The notes beneath the pieces are model-generated. The model saw nothing but the letters and a program-made list of their open reading frames with translations, ran no database searches and had not been told where the DNA came from. From contig DASQZT010000237.1 of assembly GCA_035638575.1 (NCBI GenBank), positions 93,703 through 157,702 on the forward strand: a stretch of 64,000 nt of DNA, given 5' to 3'. The position numbers and the translations under genes were made by a program. Below are positions 20,201 through 27,606 of the stretch, in pieces. The DNA is from DASQZT01 sp035638575. Lineage in GTDB: Bacteria; Acidobacteriota; Terriglobia; Bryobacterales; Bryobacteraceae. Each line of letters begins with the position of its first letter. Within the stretch, counting starts at the first letter, position 1.

Positions 20201-20623
20201 CATGGCCTGCGCCGTCGGAACCCAGGGACCGCCGCTCTCGCTCCAGCCGGGTGAGCCCGCAATGGCCATCTCCAGCCCCAACTGGTCCGCCAGAGTAGCC
20301 GCGTAGCGGAAGGCGTCCTTCCACTCCGGCGTCATGTAGACCAGGCGCTTTTCGACCACCTGGGGCGTGGCCAGCGCGGCGTCGAAGTTCTGGAAACCGC
20401 CGATGCCGGCGCGCTTCATCCACTCCAGGTCGAGCTTGATCCCTTCCTTAGTAATGTTGCCGTTCATCCAGTGCCACCACACGCGCGGTTTGGCGCTGTC
20501 GGGCGGGTTCTCGAAGCCGCGCTCCAGCGGGTCGCCCGCGTTCTGCGCAACCACGGCGCAAGCGGCGAGCAACGCGACAATGGCTGCCCAGCCGAGCCGG
20601 TCTGCCTGATTGAAGATCCTCAT
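17231..20623 (-). CDS. GH106-like glycoside hydrolase (putative alpha-L-rhamnosidase)
   Basis: The protein has 1130 residues. The start is the ATG at 20623, which opens a good signal peptide (RLGWAAIVALLAACAVVAQ). The mature N-terminus carries the family hallmark PRVWWHWMNGNITKEGIKLD, followed by EWMKRAGIGGFQNFDAAL. The centre holds sugar-binding sandwich inserts, then QYVITDSWEAGVQNWTDDM and a GRYSESHESGRAFIGDGMEVK region where GH106 acidic catalytic residues are expected. The last 110 residues form a jelly-roll carbohydrate-binding end (SVNGKNLGVVWKTPFRVDVT, NLWVNRLIGD). GH106 enzymes release terminal L-rhamnose from plant pectin and flavonoid glycosides using calcium. The protein is predicted periplasmic or secreted. 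No rhamnose-catabolic gene is adjacent, so the exact substrate is inferred from family only. Confidence 0.85.
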   Translation of the reverse strand: MRIFNQADRLGWAAIVALLAACAVVAQNAGDPLERGFENPPDSAKPRVWWHWMNGNITKEGIKLDLEWMKRAGIGGFQNFDAALATPQVVEKRLVYMTPEWKDAFRYAATLADQLGLEMAIAGSPGWSESGGPWVPTAQAMKKLVWSETRVEGGRPFTGTLPKPPSTTGPFQNIPRAELFSLLGQTSAALPEYYADSAVVAYRAPENDVPPASLQPKVTSSGGAFDLASLTDGDLAKTTALPIAPVGQKAWIQFEFAAPQTIHAVTLVTQGGGNPFADRLGGADSGQALEAGDDGQDFHTVAAIPTGGAAEHTIAFAPVTARFFRLTLRTQAAPANPFGGMDLSGLANIIRLPPAPTEYKIAELVLHTDARVNRFEEKAAFATLPDLYAFPTPASAPEEAIRKAGVADLTSRMKHDGTLDWTPPAGRWVVLRMGYSLTGARNAPASPEATGLEVDKLNRGFVKQYLDNYLGQYKDTVGALMGRRGVQYVITDSWEAGVQNWTDDMIAEFTKRRGYSPRPWLPVLAGRVVESAGESDRFLWDFRRTIADLTAECHYDQITASLRERGMGRYSESHESGRAFIGDGMEVKRSAAIPMSAMWTSIPGVNAEQYGYNADIRESASVAHIYGQNLVAAESLTAIGTAWAWSPETLKPTADKELAMGLNRFVIHTSVHQPVSDKVPGLGLGPFGQWFTRNETWAEQAKPWTTYLARSSYMLQQGKFVADVIYFYGEDSNLTALFATKSPDVPAGYNFDYVNADALVNRLSVEGGRIVTPSGMSYRVLALDPRAQQMSLPVLRKIRELVNAGAAVVGAKPVGTPSLGDDHNEFRSIADELWGGGRGVRPFGKGKVYGGQALAQVLAALPASPDFEYTKPRTDTTLLFVHRKLADGDVYWVDNRNGRIETVDATFRVQGKAAELWHPETGRVEPASYRIAAGRTTVPLHLDPYEAVFVVFRKPATEPSRSLPQQVETSIAAVEGPWDVGFQPDRGAPAKIVLDKLGSWTDNTDSGVKYFSGTATYAKTIQAPQGWFEAGARLWLDLGSVKNLAEVSVNGKNLGVVWKTPFRVDVTGAMKPGANTVEVKVTNLWVNRLIGDVQPGAAKKYTYTTQPFYRANSPLLPSGLLGPVEIVSAK

Positions 20624-21285
20624 GGTTGTATGAAGCCGTCCGGGGGCCATTGTAGCTCCTGGCCGCCCGGAGAGAACCCGCGCCCGCAGGGGCCGGGAGG
20701 CGCATCGGGAGACGAATCCGTCCAAACGTGGTGCAACAAATCGTGCACGGCTAAGCTTCTCTGTTTCCTAGGGTTGCGGGGAAAGGTGGAAAACGGGTGA
20801 CGCATGTGGAGAGTTTTTAACAGGCGCGGCTCCCGGATTTCGGGGCGGAGAGACGAACCGGACGCCGGGCGGAGAACGGGCGATGGCGGCGGGATTTGCG
20901 ATGCGATGGGCCGTCTCATAAGGTCACTCTCAATTCCACGCTTACCATGGCGGTGAGCGGAGTTCGGGGGATGGGATCTTCAAGTTGGTGAAACGAGGGG
21001 AAATAAAAATGTGGAGTTTCTGTGACTCAACTTCACGGCCCCTGCGGGGCCGTCACCGGGACGGATGAATAATTCAGGAAGCCTCTCGAGGATGTCAGGG
21101 ACACCGAGAAAGCCCTGCTCGCGCTTCAGGAACCAGACGAGAAGGAGTCGAAGGAATGATCCCGGCAGTATTCGAAGGGCGTTTCTCGCTCCCTCTGTGG
21201 GCGGGCGGAACTACGCCTTGAAAAAGGCCGCAGCCGGCGGTTTGACCGAGTCCTAGACCGCGTGCCTCAGATTCCCGCTTTCCCC
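20624..21285. other. Long intergenic region with a hairpin and possible gene remnants
   Basis: About 660 bp separate the divergently transcribed rhamnosidase and padR genes. The left part (20624-21000) shows no convincing coding potential. A GC hairpin lies at 21035-21053. Between about 21075 and 21256 there are short reading-frame pieces that look protein-like: LEDVRDTEKALLALQEPDEK ending at a stop near 21159, overlapping ATGATCCCGG that would encode MIPAVFEGRFSLPLWAG. These may be eroded gene ends. Promoters for both flanking genes must lie here. Confidence 0.4.
21035..21053. repeat. Perfect 8-bp GC-rich hairpin
   Basis: ACGGCCCC, loop TGC, GGGGCCGT. There is no following T-run, so terminator function is unproven. 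It may be a palindromic intergenic repeat. Confidence 0.5.
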
Positions 21286-21328
21286 TTGACATTCTACCGG
21301 TGTGGCACCTATGCTTGACCTAGAATGT
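21286..21328 (+). promoter_or_regulatory. padR promoter with 9-bp inverted repeat; near-leaderless
   Basis: A -35 TTGACA (21286-21291) and a -10 TATGCT (21310-21315) are separated by 18 bp. The predicted transcription start near 21322 is only about 3 nt before the ATG at 21325, so the mRNA would be leaderless or nearly so; no Shine-Dalgarno site is present. A perfect inverted repeat GACATTCTA (21288-21296) and TAGAATGTC (21321-21329) brackets the promoter, and an inner dyad GGTG-TGG-CACC (21299-21309) sits in the spacer. PadR proteins bind such dyads containing ACAT/ATGT, so autorepression is a reasonable inference. Confidence 0.65.
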
Positions 21329-21687
21329 CTACTCGAGACGAAGATGAGCGTGTCGCGCTACTGCAAGGGACCCTCGACCTGCTGATCCTCCGCACTTTGC
21401 TCCTCGGCCCAATCCACGGACATGCCATCGCCAAGGCCATCGAGCGCAACTCTGAGGACGTGCTTCAGGTCGAGCAGGGTTCGCTGTATCCGGCTCTGCA
21501 CCGGCTTATTAAGCGCGGCTGGATCGCTGCTGAAGACGGCGCGTCGGAGAACAATCGCCGCGCGAAGTTTTACCGTCTCACTCCCAAGGGCCGCAAGCAA
21601 CTGGCCGTCGAAACCACTAAATGGGACAAATTGGCGCGGGCTATCGCCGGAATCCTGCGGCCCGCGGGCGGGGAGGGTAAATCATGA
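21325..21687 (+). CDS. PadR-family transcriptional regulator
   Basis: The protein has 120 residues, the size of short PadR (subfamily s2) proteins. The winged-helix domain spans LLQGTLDLLILRTLLLGPIHGHAIAKAIE, then VEQGSLYPALHRLIKRGWI (recognition helix and wing start), then RRAKFYRLTPKGRKQL, all diagnostic for PadR. A short C-terminal helix with WDKLARAIAGIL would dimerise. PadR proteins are repressors of adjacent transporters or detoxification genes, released by small ligands or stress. The stop overlaps the start of the permease gene (ATGA), the standard acidobacterial PadR-ADOP pair, so it probably controls that permease and itself. Confidence 0.95.
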   Translation: MSTRDEDERVALLQGTLDLLILRTLLLGPIHGHAIAKAIERNSEDVLQVEQGSLYPALHRLIKRGWIAAEDGASENNRRAKFYRLTPKGRKQLAVETTKWDKLARAIAGILRPAGGEGKS

Positions 21688-24257
21688 ACTTCGACGAACT
21701 CCGGCGCGACATCGAGGAGCACATCGAGCACGAAACACGTGACAACATCGACCGCGGCATGACGCCCGAAGCGGCCCGCGCCGGCGCGCTGAGAAAGTTC
21801 GGCAATACCACCCGCATCGCGGAGGATACCTGGTCAGTGTGGCACGCCGTCTGGGTGGATCGCCTGCTCCAGGACGCCCGCTACGCTTTTCGAGTACTCA
21901 GCCGCAATCCCGGCTTTGCGGCGGTCGCGATCCTGACCCTGGCGCTAGGGATCGGGATGAATACCGCCGTCTTCACCGTCGTGAATGCGGTGCTGCTCAA
22001 TCCCCTCCCGTACCCGGATGCCGACCGCCTGGTCTGGCTGGCGGAGTACAGCCAGTGGCCGCACTTCGAAGCCGTCCGTGCGGCCGACTACTTCGACTGG
22101 AAGGCGCGATCCCATTCCTTCGAGAAGATGGTCCCGTACGGCGACTTCAGCGCGTCGATGGATTTCGGCTCGCAGGCCGACCAGGTGGGCGGCATCGCAG
22201 CATCGGATGAATTTCTGGCGATTACCGGCGCCCGGCCGGAGAGGGGACGCCTGTTCACCACGGCCGACCGCAATGTCATTCTGATCACCCACAGACTGTG
22301 GGGACGCCGTTTCGGCCGCGATCCGGATATCGTGGGCAAGCCGGTCGTACTCGGCGGCCAGCCATTCACCATCTGCGGGGTGCTGCCCGAGAGCTATCGC
22401 TTTGCGCTGCCGCTAGAGGGTCTGGGTCCCGATATTGGTGAGATCGAAGCTTACATTCCCGAGTTCCTCGATCCGCAAGACCGCAGAGCAGACCGGATAC
22501 TCGTGAGCGTGGTGGCGAAACTACGGCCGGGCGTACATCTGTCTCAGGCTGCCGCCGAGCTGGAAGCCATTCAGCGCGATATTGCACGCCGCTATCCCGC
22601 CGCCATGTCGGACTCGCTGAAGCTTCGGGTACTTCCGATGCAAGAACGGCTCGTAGGCGAATCGCGGCGAGCGTTGTTGGTGTTGCTCGCGGCCGTTGCG
22701 TTCGTACTGCTGATTGCCTGCGCCAATATCGCCAACGTGACGCTGGCGCGCGCGACCTCGCGGCAACGGGAGATCGCCATCCGCGCCGCCATCGGGGCCG
22801 GCCGTGTCCGCATGATTGCACAAATGCTCGCCGAAGGCATCGTGCTCGCGCTCATCGGAGGCGCGGCCGGACTGCTTTTCGCGCGCCTCACGCTCGGCGC
22901 CGTGGTCAGGTTCGGATCGCATGCCGTTCCCCGTCTCGGCGAAGCGGCTATTGACCTCAGGGTCCTGGGCTTCACCCTTGTGGTATCGATGGCTACCGGC
23001 ATCCTCTTCGGTCTCGGCCCGGCAATCTCAGTGTCCCGCGCCAGTCTCGCCTGTGTGCTCAAAGATGGCGGCTCTACGGTATCGCCGGGCGCATCCCGAA
23101 TCGCCATTCGCCGTTTCCTGATGGCGGGTGAATTAGCGGTCACGCTGGTGCTGCTGGCGAGCGCCGGTCTGATGATCCGAAGCTTCTGGCGCATGAGCGC
23201 CCATCCGCCCGGCTTCGCGCCGGAGAGTATCCTGACGATGAAGGTCGCACTCTCGGGTCCGTCGTATCGCGCCCGCGAAGCGCAAATCGCTTATTTCGAC
23301 CGCCTCCTCGATCGTGTGAGTGCGGCGCCCGGTGTCTCTGCCGCCGCCATTACGAATGTGCCGGTCCGTGGCATCGTCAGGGTGGAAGGAATCCAATTCC
23401 CGGAGCAGGAGACGCCTCACGCGACCTATCACTCGGTATCCGCCGGCTACTTCCAGGCCATGGGCATGCGTCTGGTGGCCGGCCGCTGGCTTACCGGCCG
23501 CGAGCCGTCACCCGCGGTCATGATCAACGAGAGCTTCGCCCGCGCCGTGTTCGGCAAGGCCGATCCGCTCGGCCGCCGTATGACGACGCCGGCCTCTTCC
23601 CCAACCCAAGAGTCCTTGGCAACCATCGTGGGAGTGGTGGCGGACCTGCGATACGCCAAGCTCGACGCGAAGCCCGCTCCCGAAACTTACATACCTTATC
23701 GTCAGGCCATCTATGTGGGCTCGATGGACATCATGGTGCGCACCGCGGGCGATGCCTCCGCGATGGCCGAGGCCATCCGCAAGCTCATTCGAGACCTGGA
23801 CCGCACGCAGCCTGTTTACGATGTCCAGACTCTCGAACAGGCACTCGCCGGCTCCATCGCCCCGCGACGCTTCAATCTTCTGCTGCTCGGCATCTTCGCT
23901 GCCGTGGCGCTGGTGCTGGCAGTGGTCGGAATCTACGGAGTGATGGGATACGCCGTGGCCCAGCGCACGCACGAGATCGGCGTGCGGATGGCGCTCGGCG
24001 CGCGCAGAGGCGAAGTGGTGCGTATGGTAGTGCAGCAGGGAATGGCGATTGCGGCGGCTGGAATTGCGGTTGGGGCCGTCGCCGCCCTCGGCCTGACGCG
24101 CGTCATGGGGTCTCTCCTCTACGAAATCGCGCCGACCGATGGTCCCACGTTCGCCGTCGTCTGCGGTGTTCTGGCCGCCGCGGCATTCCTGGCCTGCTGC
24201 CTCCCCGCGTTGCGCGCCTCCAAGGTCGATCCGGTTGTAGCCCTTCGATACGAATAG
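21684..24257 (+). CDS. ADOP-type ABC transporter permease (MacB/FtsX-like)
   Basis: The protein has 857 residues. A soluble N-terminal prefix (1-55: DELRRDIEEHIEHETRDN, then ARAGALRKFGN) is typical of the acidobacterial duplicated orphan permease (ADOP) family. Then comes ARYAFRVLSRNPGFAAVAIL with the first membrane helix, a MacB-like periplasmic domain, and a three-helix FtsX domain (LLVLLAAVAFVLLIACANIANVTLARATSRQREIAIRAAIGAGR). A second periplasmic domain and a second FtsX domain ending PALRASKVDPVVALRYE complete it. No ATPase is encoded beside it, as usual for orphan members. MacB-like permeases use ATP to push substrates through the envelope by mechanotransmission; here the substrate and the partner ATPase are unknown. 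Confidence 0.93.
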   Translation: MNFDELRRDIEEHIEHETRDNIDRGMTPEAARAGALRKFGNTTRIAEDTWSVWHAVWVDRLLQDARYAFRVLSRNPGFAAVAILTLALGIGMNTAVFTVVNAVLLNPLPYPDADRLVWLAEYSQWPHFEAVRAADYFDWKARSHSFEKMVPYGDFSASMDFGSQADQVGGIAASDEFLAITGARPERGRLFTTADRNVILITHRLWGRRFGRDPDIVGKPVVLGGQPFTICGVLPESYRFALPLEGLGPDIGEIEAYIPEFLDPQDRRADRILVSVVAKLRPGVHLSQAAAELEAIQRDIARRYPAAMSDSLKLRVLPMQERLVGESRRALLVLLAAVAFVLLIACANIANVTLARATSRQREIAIRAAIGAGRVRMIAQMLAEGIVLALIGGAAGLLFARLTLGAVVRFGSHAVPRLGEAAIDLRVLGFTLVVSMATGILFGLGPAISVSRASLACVLKDGGSTVSPGASRIAIRRFLMAGELAVTLVLLASAGLMIRSFWRMSAHPPGFAPESILTMKVALSGPSYRAREAQIAYFDRLLDRVSAAPGVSAAAITNVPVRGIVRVEGIQFPEQETPHATYHSVSAGYFQAMGMRLVAGRWLTGREPSPAVMINESFARAVFGKADPLGRRMTTPASSPTQESLATIVGVVADLRYAKLDAKPAPETYIPYRQAIYVGSMDIMVRTAGDASAMAEAIRKLIRDLDRTQPVYDVQTLEQALAGSIAPRRFNLLLLGIFAAVALVLAVVGIYGVMGYAVAQRTHEIGVRMALGARRGEVVRMVVQQGMAIAAAGIAVGAVAALGLTRVMGSLLYEIAPTDGPTFAVVCGVLAAAAFLACCLPALRASKVDPVVALRYE

Positions 24258-24691
24258 CAAATCCCGCGGCGGCCTCACTGGATACTCTCGACGAGATTCG
24301 TCCGGCCAGAATAGACTTCCAGAGCGAATCGCAGCCAAACAAGATTCTTCCGAGTCAGCTTCTCAGTCACGTGCCGCGATAAGGTCCAGCGCGGGCCAGA
24401 TCCTCCCTGACGGCGTAGTGTTTACCATGCAAGTTGACGGTTTGCCGTCACGTGGGACAAGCGGCGGCGCGCGGAGAACCCCGGGCCGGAATCGGACTCT
24501 CCGGGAGGCGGCATGGCTGCACTTCCCGGTAACGCCATACATCGTTCCCAACCCAGACAGAAGGTTCGGGCCCGTCAAAAACCGGCGTGGCAGGCGCGGG
24601 GACGAATGGGCGACGGAGCCGTTGTAAGCGATCATGCGCCGTGATACCTTCAGATGCGGACGCAAACGTCTGGAAAGCGAGGGCACGACAG
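24258..24691. other. Intergenic region, no gene seen
   Basis: These 434 bp between the permease and a lipoprotein gene hold no credible coding frame in any phase. A 6-bp stem TGACGG/CCGTCA with loop TTTG lies at 24435-24450. No RNA gene or recognisable promoter was found. Confidence 0.4.
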
Positions 24692-25507
24692 ATGAACCGC
24701 AACGCATGCATTTTGGGTTTTCTCATACTTACGATTGCCGCATTGGGCGGATGCTCCACCAACCCACCAGAAAAAGAATCCACGAAAGGCAGGATCGCGC
24801 TCGACAAAATCCAGGGAAAGGCCCAGGTTCTGGAGGAAACGGGCGGCGGGGCGACCGATGCCGCTCTGAACGCGGGCGGACCTTCTGTGTACCTTTGGGA
24901 AGGCTTGCGCCGGTACCGCCTGTTCTTGAGGACGCACGTTGAGATAGTCCACGGAGACGAGTATGTTGCCGAGGGCATCTACGCGCAAAAGGTCATTGAC
25001 GAGATGGGCGATCCGGACCAGGGCAAGAACGGCTATCCGCTCCAGGCAAGCTGCCAGCGTGCCGTCACGGCGGCCTGGACGAACCTGGCCTTCGACGACA
25101 TCGATGCGACTGTCTCGCTGGTGCGCGCCAGGGTGAACCGGTATCCCGCCAGACCCTTATTTCTGGTTACGCGGATACGGCTCGTTACGGCTACGGATAG
25201 CAGCGCCGCTCCCGCCGCGGCCGAGGAGAAGAACATCCCCGAGGTCCCGGTTGCGGCGGATAAACAAAAGGCTTTACTGACCGAGGGTCCGACCGTTCAA
25301 CCGGCACCCCTTTGGGATCCAGCGGGGGGAACGGTTCGTTGCAAAGTCGTGATCAACTCGAAAGGGAAAATCTCGGAACTCGACACCGGGGTGCAGCTCT
25401 GCGAGGCTGTGCCGTGGTCCCAGTTCACTTATCAGCCACCGGTCCGCGGCGGCCACCCAGTCAAGGTGAGTACCGAGGTTGAGGTGAAGTTCGAACCGCG
25501 AAAGTGA
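24692..25507 (+). CDS. Lipoprotein with TonB-C-like C-terminal domain
   Basis: The protein has 271 residues. The start is the ATG at 24692, preceded by GCGAGGG; upstream in-frame codons give an implausible charged N-terminus. Residues 6-21 (CILGFLILTIAALGGC) are a lipoprotein signal with lipobox LGGC and lipidated Cys21. The middle is soluble with no family I recognise. The last 65 residues fit the TonB C-terminal fold: TVRCKVVINSKGKISELDTG, then WSQFTYQPPVRGGHPVKVST and a final EVEVKFEPRK strand. This domain occurs widely in proteins that are not energy transducers, and the protein lacks the N-terminal TonB helix and Pro-rich spacer, so it is probably not a real TonB. Localisation is inner- or outer-membrane periplasmic leaflet. 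Function unknown. Confidence 0.75.
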   Translation: MNRNACILGFLILTIAALGGCSTNPPEKESTKGRIALDKIQGKAQVLEETGGGATDAALNAGGPSVYLWEGLRRYRLFLRTHVEIVHGDEYVAEGIYAQKVIDEMGDPDQGKNGYPLQASCQRAVTAAWTNLAFDDIDATVSLVRARVNRYPARPLFLVTRIRLVTATDSSAAPAAAEEKNIPEVPVAADKQKALLTEGPTVQPAPLWDPAGGTVRCKVVINSKGKISELDTGVQLCEAVPWSQFTYQPPVRGGHPVKVSTEVEVKFEPRK

Positions 25508-25707
25508 AAGCCCCGGCCGGATCAGGAACGCCACGCCGGCTGAAATAATGGCATCGCGGGACACCAGCGACCGCGCCGGCGGTCCTGGTTTTGGCTCGTA
25601 AGTACTAGATCTTCCAAGAGTAACGGCGTACCGCGGGTGTCCTTTTGGAACTGTCCCTCGAGGACTACGCTGCCGCATAATCGTTTCCAAGCACGAAGGA
25701 GCAGGAA

Positions 25708-26328
25708 ATGGAACAAGCGGCAGACTATTACGAGGTTCTGCAGATCAGCCCGAATGCCGAGATGGAAACCGTCCATCGGGTCTATCGGATGATGGCAACG
25801 CGATTTCACCCGGACAATCCCAGGACGGGCGACGTCGAGCGATTCCTGCAGTTGCAGAGGGCATACCAAGTCCTTTCCGATCCGGCGCAGCGCGCCCAGT
25901 ACGATGGGGCCCGCATCAATCGCGAGGCCGAGCCCCTTCCGATATTCGAACTCGAGGACTTCGTGCTGGGAATCGAGGGCGAGAGCAACCGCCGCCTGGG
26001 CGTGCTGTCGATCCTCTACAACCGGCGGCGCACCGACGAACATCAGCCCGGGATCTCGGTCCTGGAGCTGGAGCAGCGCATGGGTTTCCCCCGCGAGCAC
26101 TTGAACTTCGCGATTTGGTACCTCCGGGCGAGTGGCTATATCACCATGGAGGAGAACTCGAGCTACGGGATCACAGCCCCCGGAATCGACTACGTGGAGT
26201 CCAAATCGACGACCAACAGGGTGATCCGGGAACTGCTGTCCGGCGGTTCTTCCGGCATGGAACAGCGCGAACCCGCGGACGGCCACACGAATCCGCGGGC
26301 GGGCGTTGCCGGGCCTGCCGTTTGCTGA
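25708..26328 (+). CDS. J-domain protein with winged-helix-like C-terminal domain
   Basis: The protein has 206 residues, with a strong ribosome-binding site (AAGGAGCAGGAA). Residues 6-67 are a J domain: DYYEVLQISPNAEMETVHRV, the invariant HPD at 34-36, and LQRAYQVLSDPAQRAQYD. J domains stimulate the ATPase of DnaK-type Hsp70s and recruit them to targets. No G/F-rich linker or zinc domain follows, so this is a specialised (type III) J protein. Residues about 97-165 (LGVLSILYNRRRTD, ISVLELEQRMGFPREHLNFA, IWYLRASGYITMEENSSYGIT) look like a winged helix. The C-terminal 40 residues are disordered. It is convergent with the pseudokinase gene, ending 10 bp away from it. Confidence 0.85.
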   Translation: MEQAADYYEVLQISPNAEMETVHRVYRMMATRFHPDNPRTGDVERFLQLQRAYQVLSDPAQRAQYDGARINREAEPLPIFELEDFVLGIEGESNRRLGVLSILYNRRRTDEHQPGISVLELEQRMGFPREHLNFAIWYLRASGYITMEENSSYGITAPGIDYVESKSTTNRVIRELLSGGSSGMEQREPADGHTNPRAGVAGPAVC

Positions 26329-26338
26329 TCGCCCAAGG

Positions 26339-27514
26339 CTAACTGGCCAGCGCCATGCGGTCGCCCGACTGCTCCAGGACGGTGCTTTGCAGGAATTCGA
26401 GGGCATCGACCACGCGCTCCACGAGGTCGTCGGTACGGGTTACGCTGTTGCGGGCGGATTGGATGGCGGCAGCCTGCGCATCGACCTTCTGACACAGGCC
26501 GCGAATCTCGTCCGCCAGCTTCGATTGAATTTCCGTCATTTCGCCGCGCACACCGGTGGCGGCCTGTTCGGCTCCGGCGAGGCGCTCCTGGACGGCGGCA
26601 ACCCGGCCATCCATCTCACCGAGCTGGGTGCTGGTGGCCTTCAATGCTTCGGAAGCCGCCTCCAATCCGGAGCGTGCTTCGGCAACCGAACGCTCGAGGC
26701 CGGTCACTGCCTCCTGCTGCCGCTCGGATCCGGACCGTGCTTCGGCCAGCGCGAGTTGCAGACCGGTCACGGTCCCGTGCTGCTGCTCCAATCCGGAGCG
26801 TGCTTCGGCCAGGGCGAGCTGCAGACCAGTCACGGTCTCCTGCTGCTGCTCGAACCGGGACGCCCAGCGCGTTTCGAGCTGTTGGATTTCGGCGCGCAAC
26901 GCGGCTTCGATCTGGGTCTGGCGCAGCGCGACACCGGGTTCCGAGCGGCGCTCGGAGGCAGCCAGGAGTTTCAGCTCCATCCTCACCTGCTGCATGCGCT
27001 GCATTCGCGCTGCCCGGTCTTTGCACAGGCAGGCCCGGACCAGGCGATCCAGGCCGAGGTGGTCCAGACACGGCGGCGTGCTCCTGGAGAGCGACTCGGC
27101 CAACGCGTCCGGTGTGCCGCCTTGAAACGCGCGGCTGCCGGTGTACATCTCGTACACCACGGCGCCGAAGGCGAAGATGTCCGTGCAGGTATCGGGTGCG
27201 TGGCCGTGGAGCCGCTCGGGGGCGAGGTACGGCGTGACGGCTTCGACGTCGCCAGGCGCAGCCGGAAGCAACCGGAGACCGGAGGCGGTGGGGATCACCG
27301 ATGCGGGTGTGAGAGCCCCGTGAGCGCAGCCTTCGTCATGGATGCGACGCAGCGCATCGCTCAGCAGAGTGGCGTAATGCAATGTTTCTAAAGCCGACAT
27401 CCGCCCTTGGGTGAGACGTTGGGATAGAGTTTGAGAATCGCCTGTCATGGTCGCGTCCGAACAATCCATGCCCCAAAAGTATCCGGGCAGTGACCGTATG
27501 AACAAGTCCTCCAA
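26339..27514 (-). CDS. Kinase-like protein (probable pseudokinase) with C-terminal coiled coil
   Basis: The protein has up to 391 residues. The TTG at 27514 gives the longest form; ATGs at 27469 and 27448 are alternatives, and no clear ribosome-binding site decides. Residues 40-175 match the C-lobe of bacterial Ser/Thr kinases: LSDALRRIHDEGCAHGALTP at the catalytic-loop position, YLAPERL (96-102, the APE motif) and DIFAFGAVVYEMYTG (112-126). The catalytic HRD Asp is replaced (HGALTPASV), no DFG is seen, and the glycine-rich N-lobe with its Lys is missing, so catalysis is unlikely. Residues about 197-350 form a long coiled coil that includes three 21-residue repeats. It may be a scaffold or signalling adaptor. 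Function unassigned. Confidence 0.78.
   Translation of the reverse strand: MEDLFIRSLPGYFWGMDCSDATMTGDSQTLSQRLTQGRMSALETLHYATLLSDALRRIHDEGCAHGALTPASVIPTASGLRLLPAAPGDVEAVTPYLAPERLHGHAPDTCTDIFAFGAVVYEMYTGSRAFQGGTPDALAESLSRSTPPCLDHLGLDRLVRACLCKDRAARMQRMQQVRMELKLLAASERRSEPGVALRQTQIEAALRAEIQQLETRWASRFEQQQETVTGLQLALAEARSGLEQQHGTVTGLQLALAEARSGSERQQEAVTGLERSVAEARSGLEAASEALKATSTQLGEMDGRVAAVQERLAGAEQAATGVRGEMTEIQSKLADEIRGLCQKVDAQAAAIQSARNSVTRTDDLVERVVDALEFLQSTVLEQSGDRMALAS
26660..26848 (-). repeat. Three in-frame 63-bp tandem repeats in the coiled coil
   Basis: Residues 223-243, 244-264 and 265-285 of the kinase-like protein repeat the unit ETVTGLQLALAEARSG with near identity in the first two copies and divergence in the third. 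The unit is 21 residues (three heptads), so copy-number change would lengthen the coiled coil without breaking register. Confidence 0.8.
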
Positions 27515-27606
27515 GGAGATGAGAGGGTGTTAACTTCGGTTATGGAACCCCAACGAAGGTCATGGGCGGCGCCAGCCGATCCGCACGCCGTGGGCTACAA
27601 TGCGGC

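Noticed and set aside
16733..20254. A 1173-codon open frame on the plus strand opposite the rhamnosidase gene
   Set aside because: It has a low-complexity His/Arg/Gly/Ala/Val composition and no recognisable domain, and lies fully antisense to a clearly real family gene. High GC at third codon positions makes such shadows long.
20620..20919. A 99-codon minus-strand frame upstream of the rhamnosidase gene
   Set aside because: Pro/Arg/Ser-rich composition, no ribosome-binding site and overlap with the expected promoter region.
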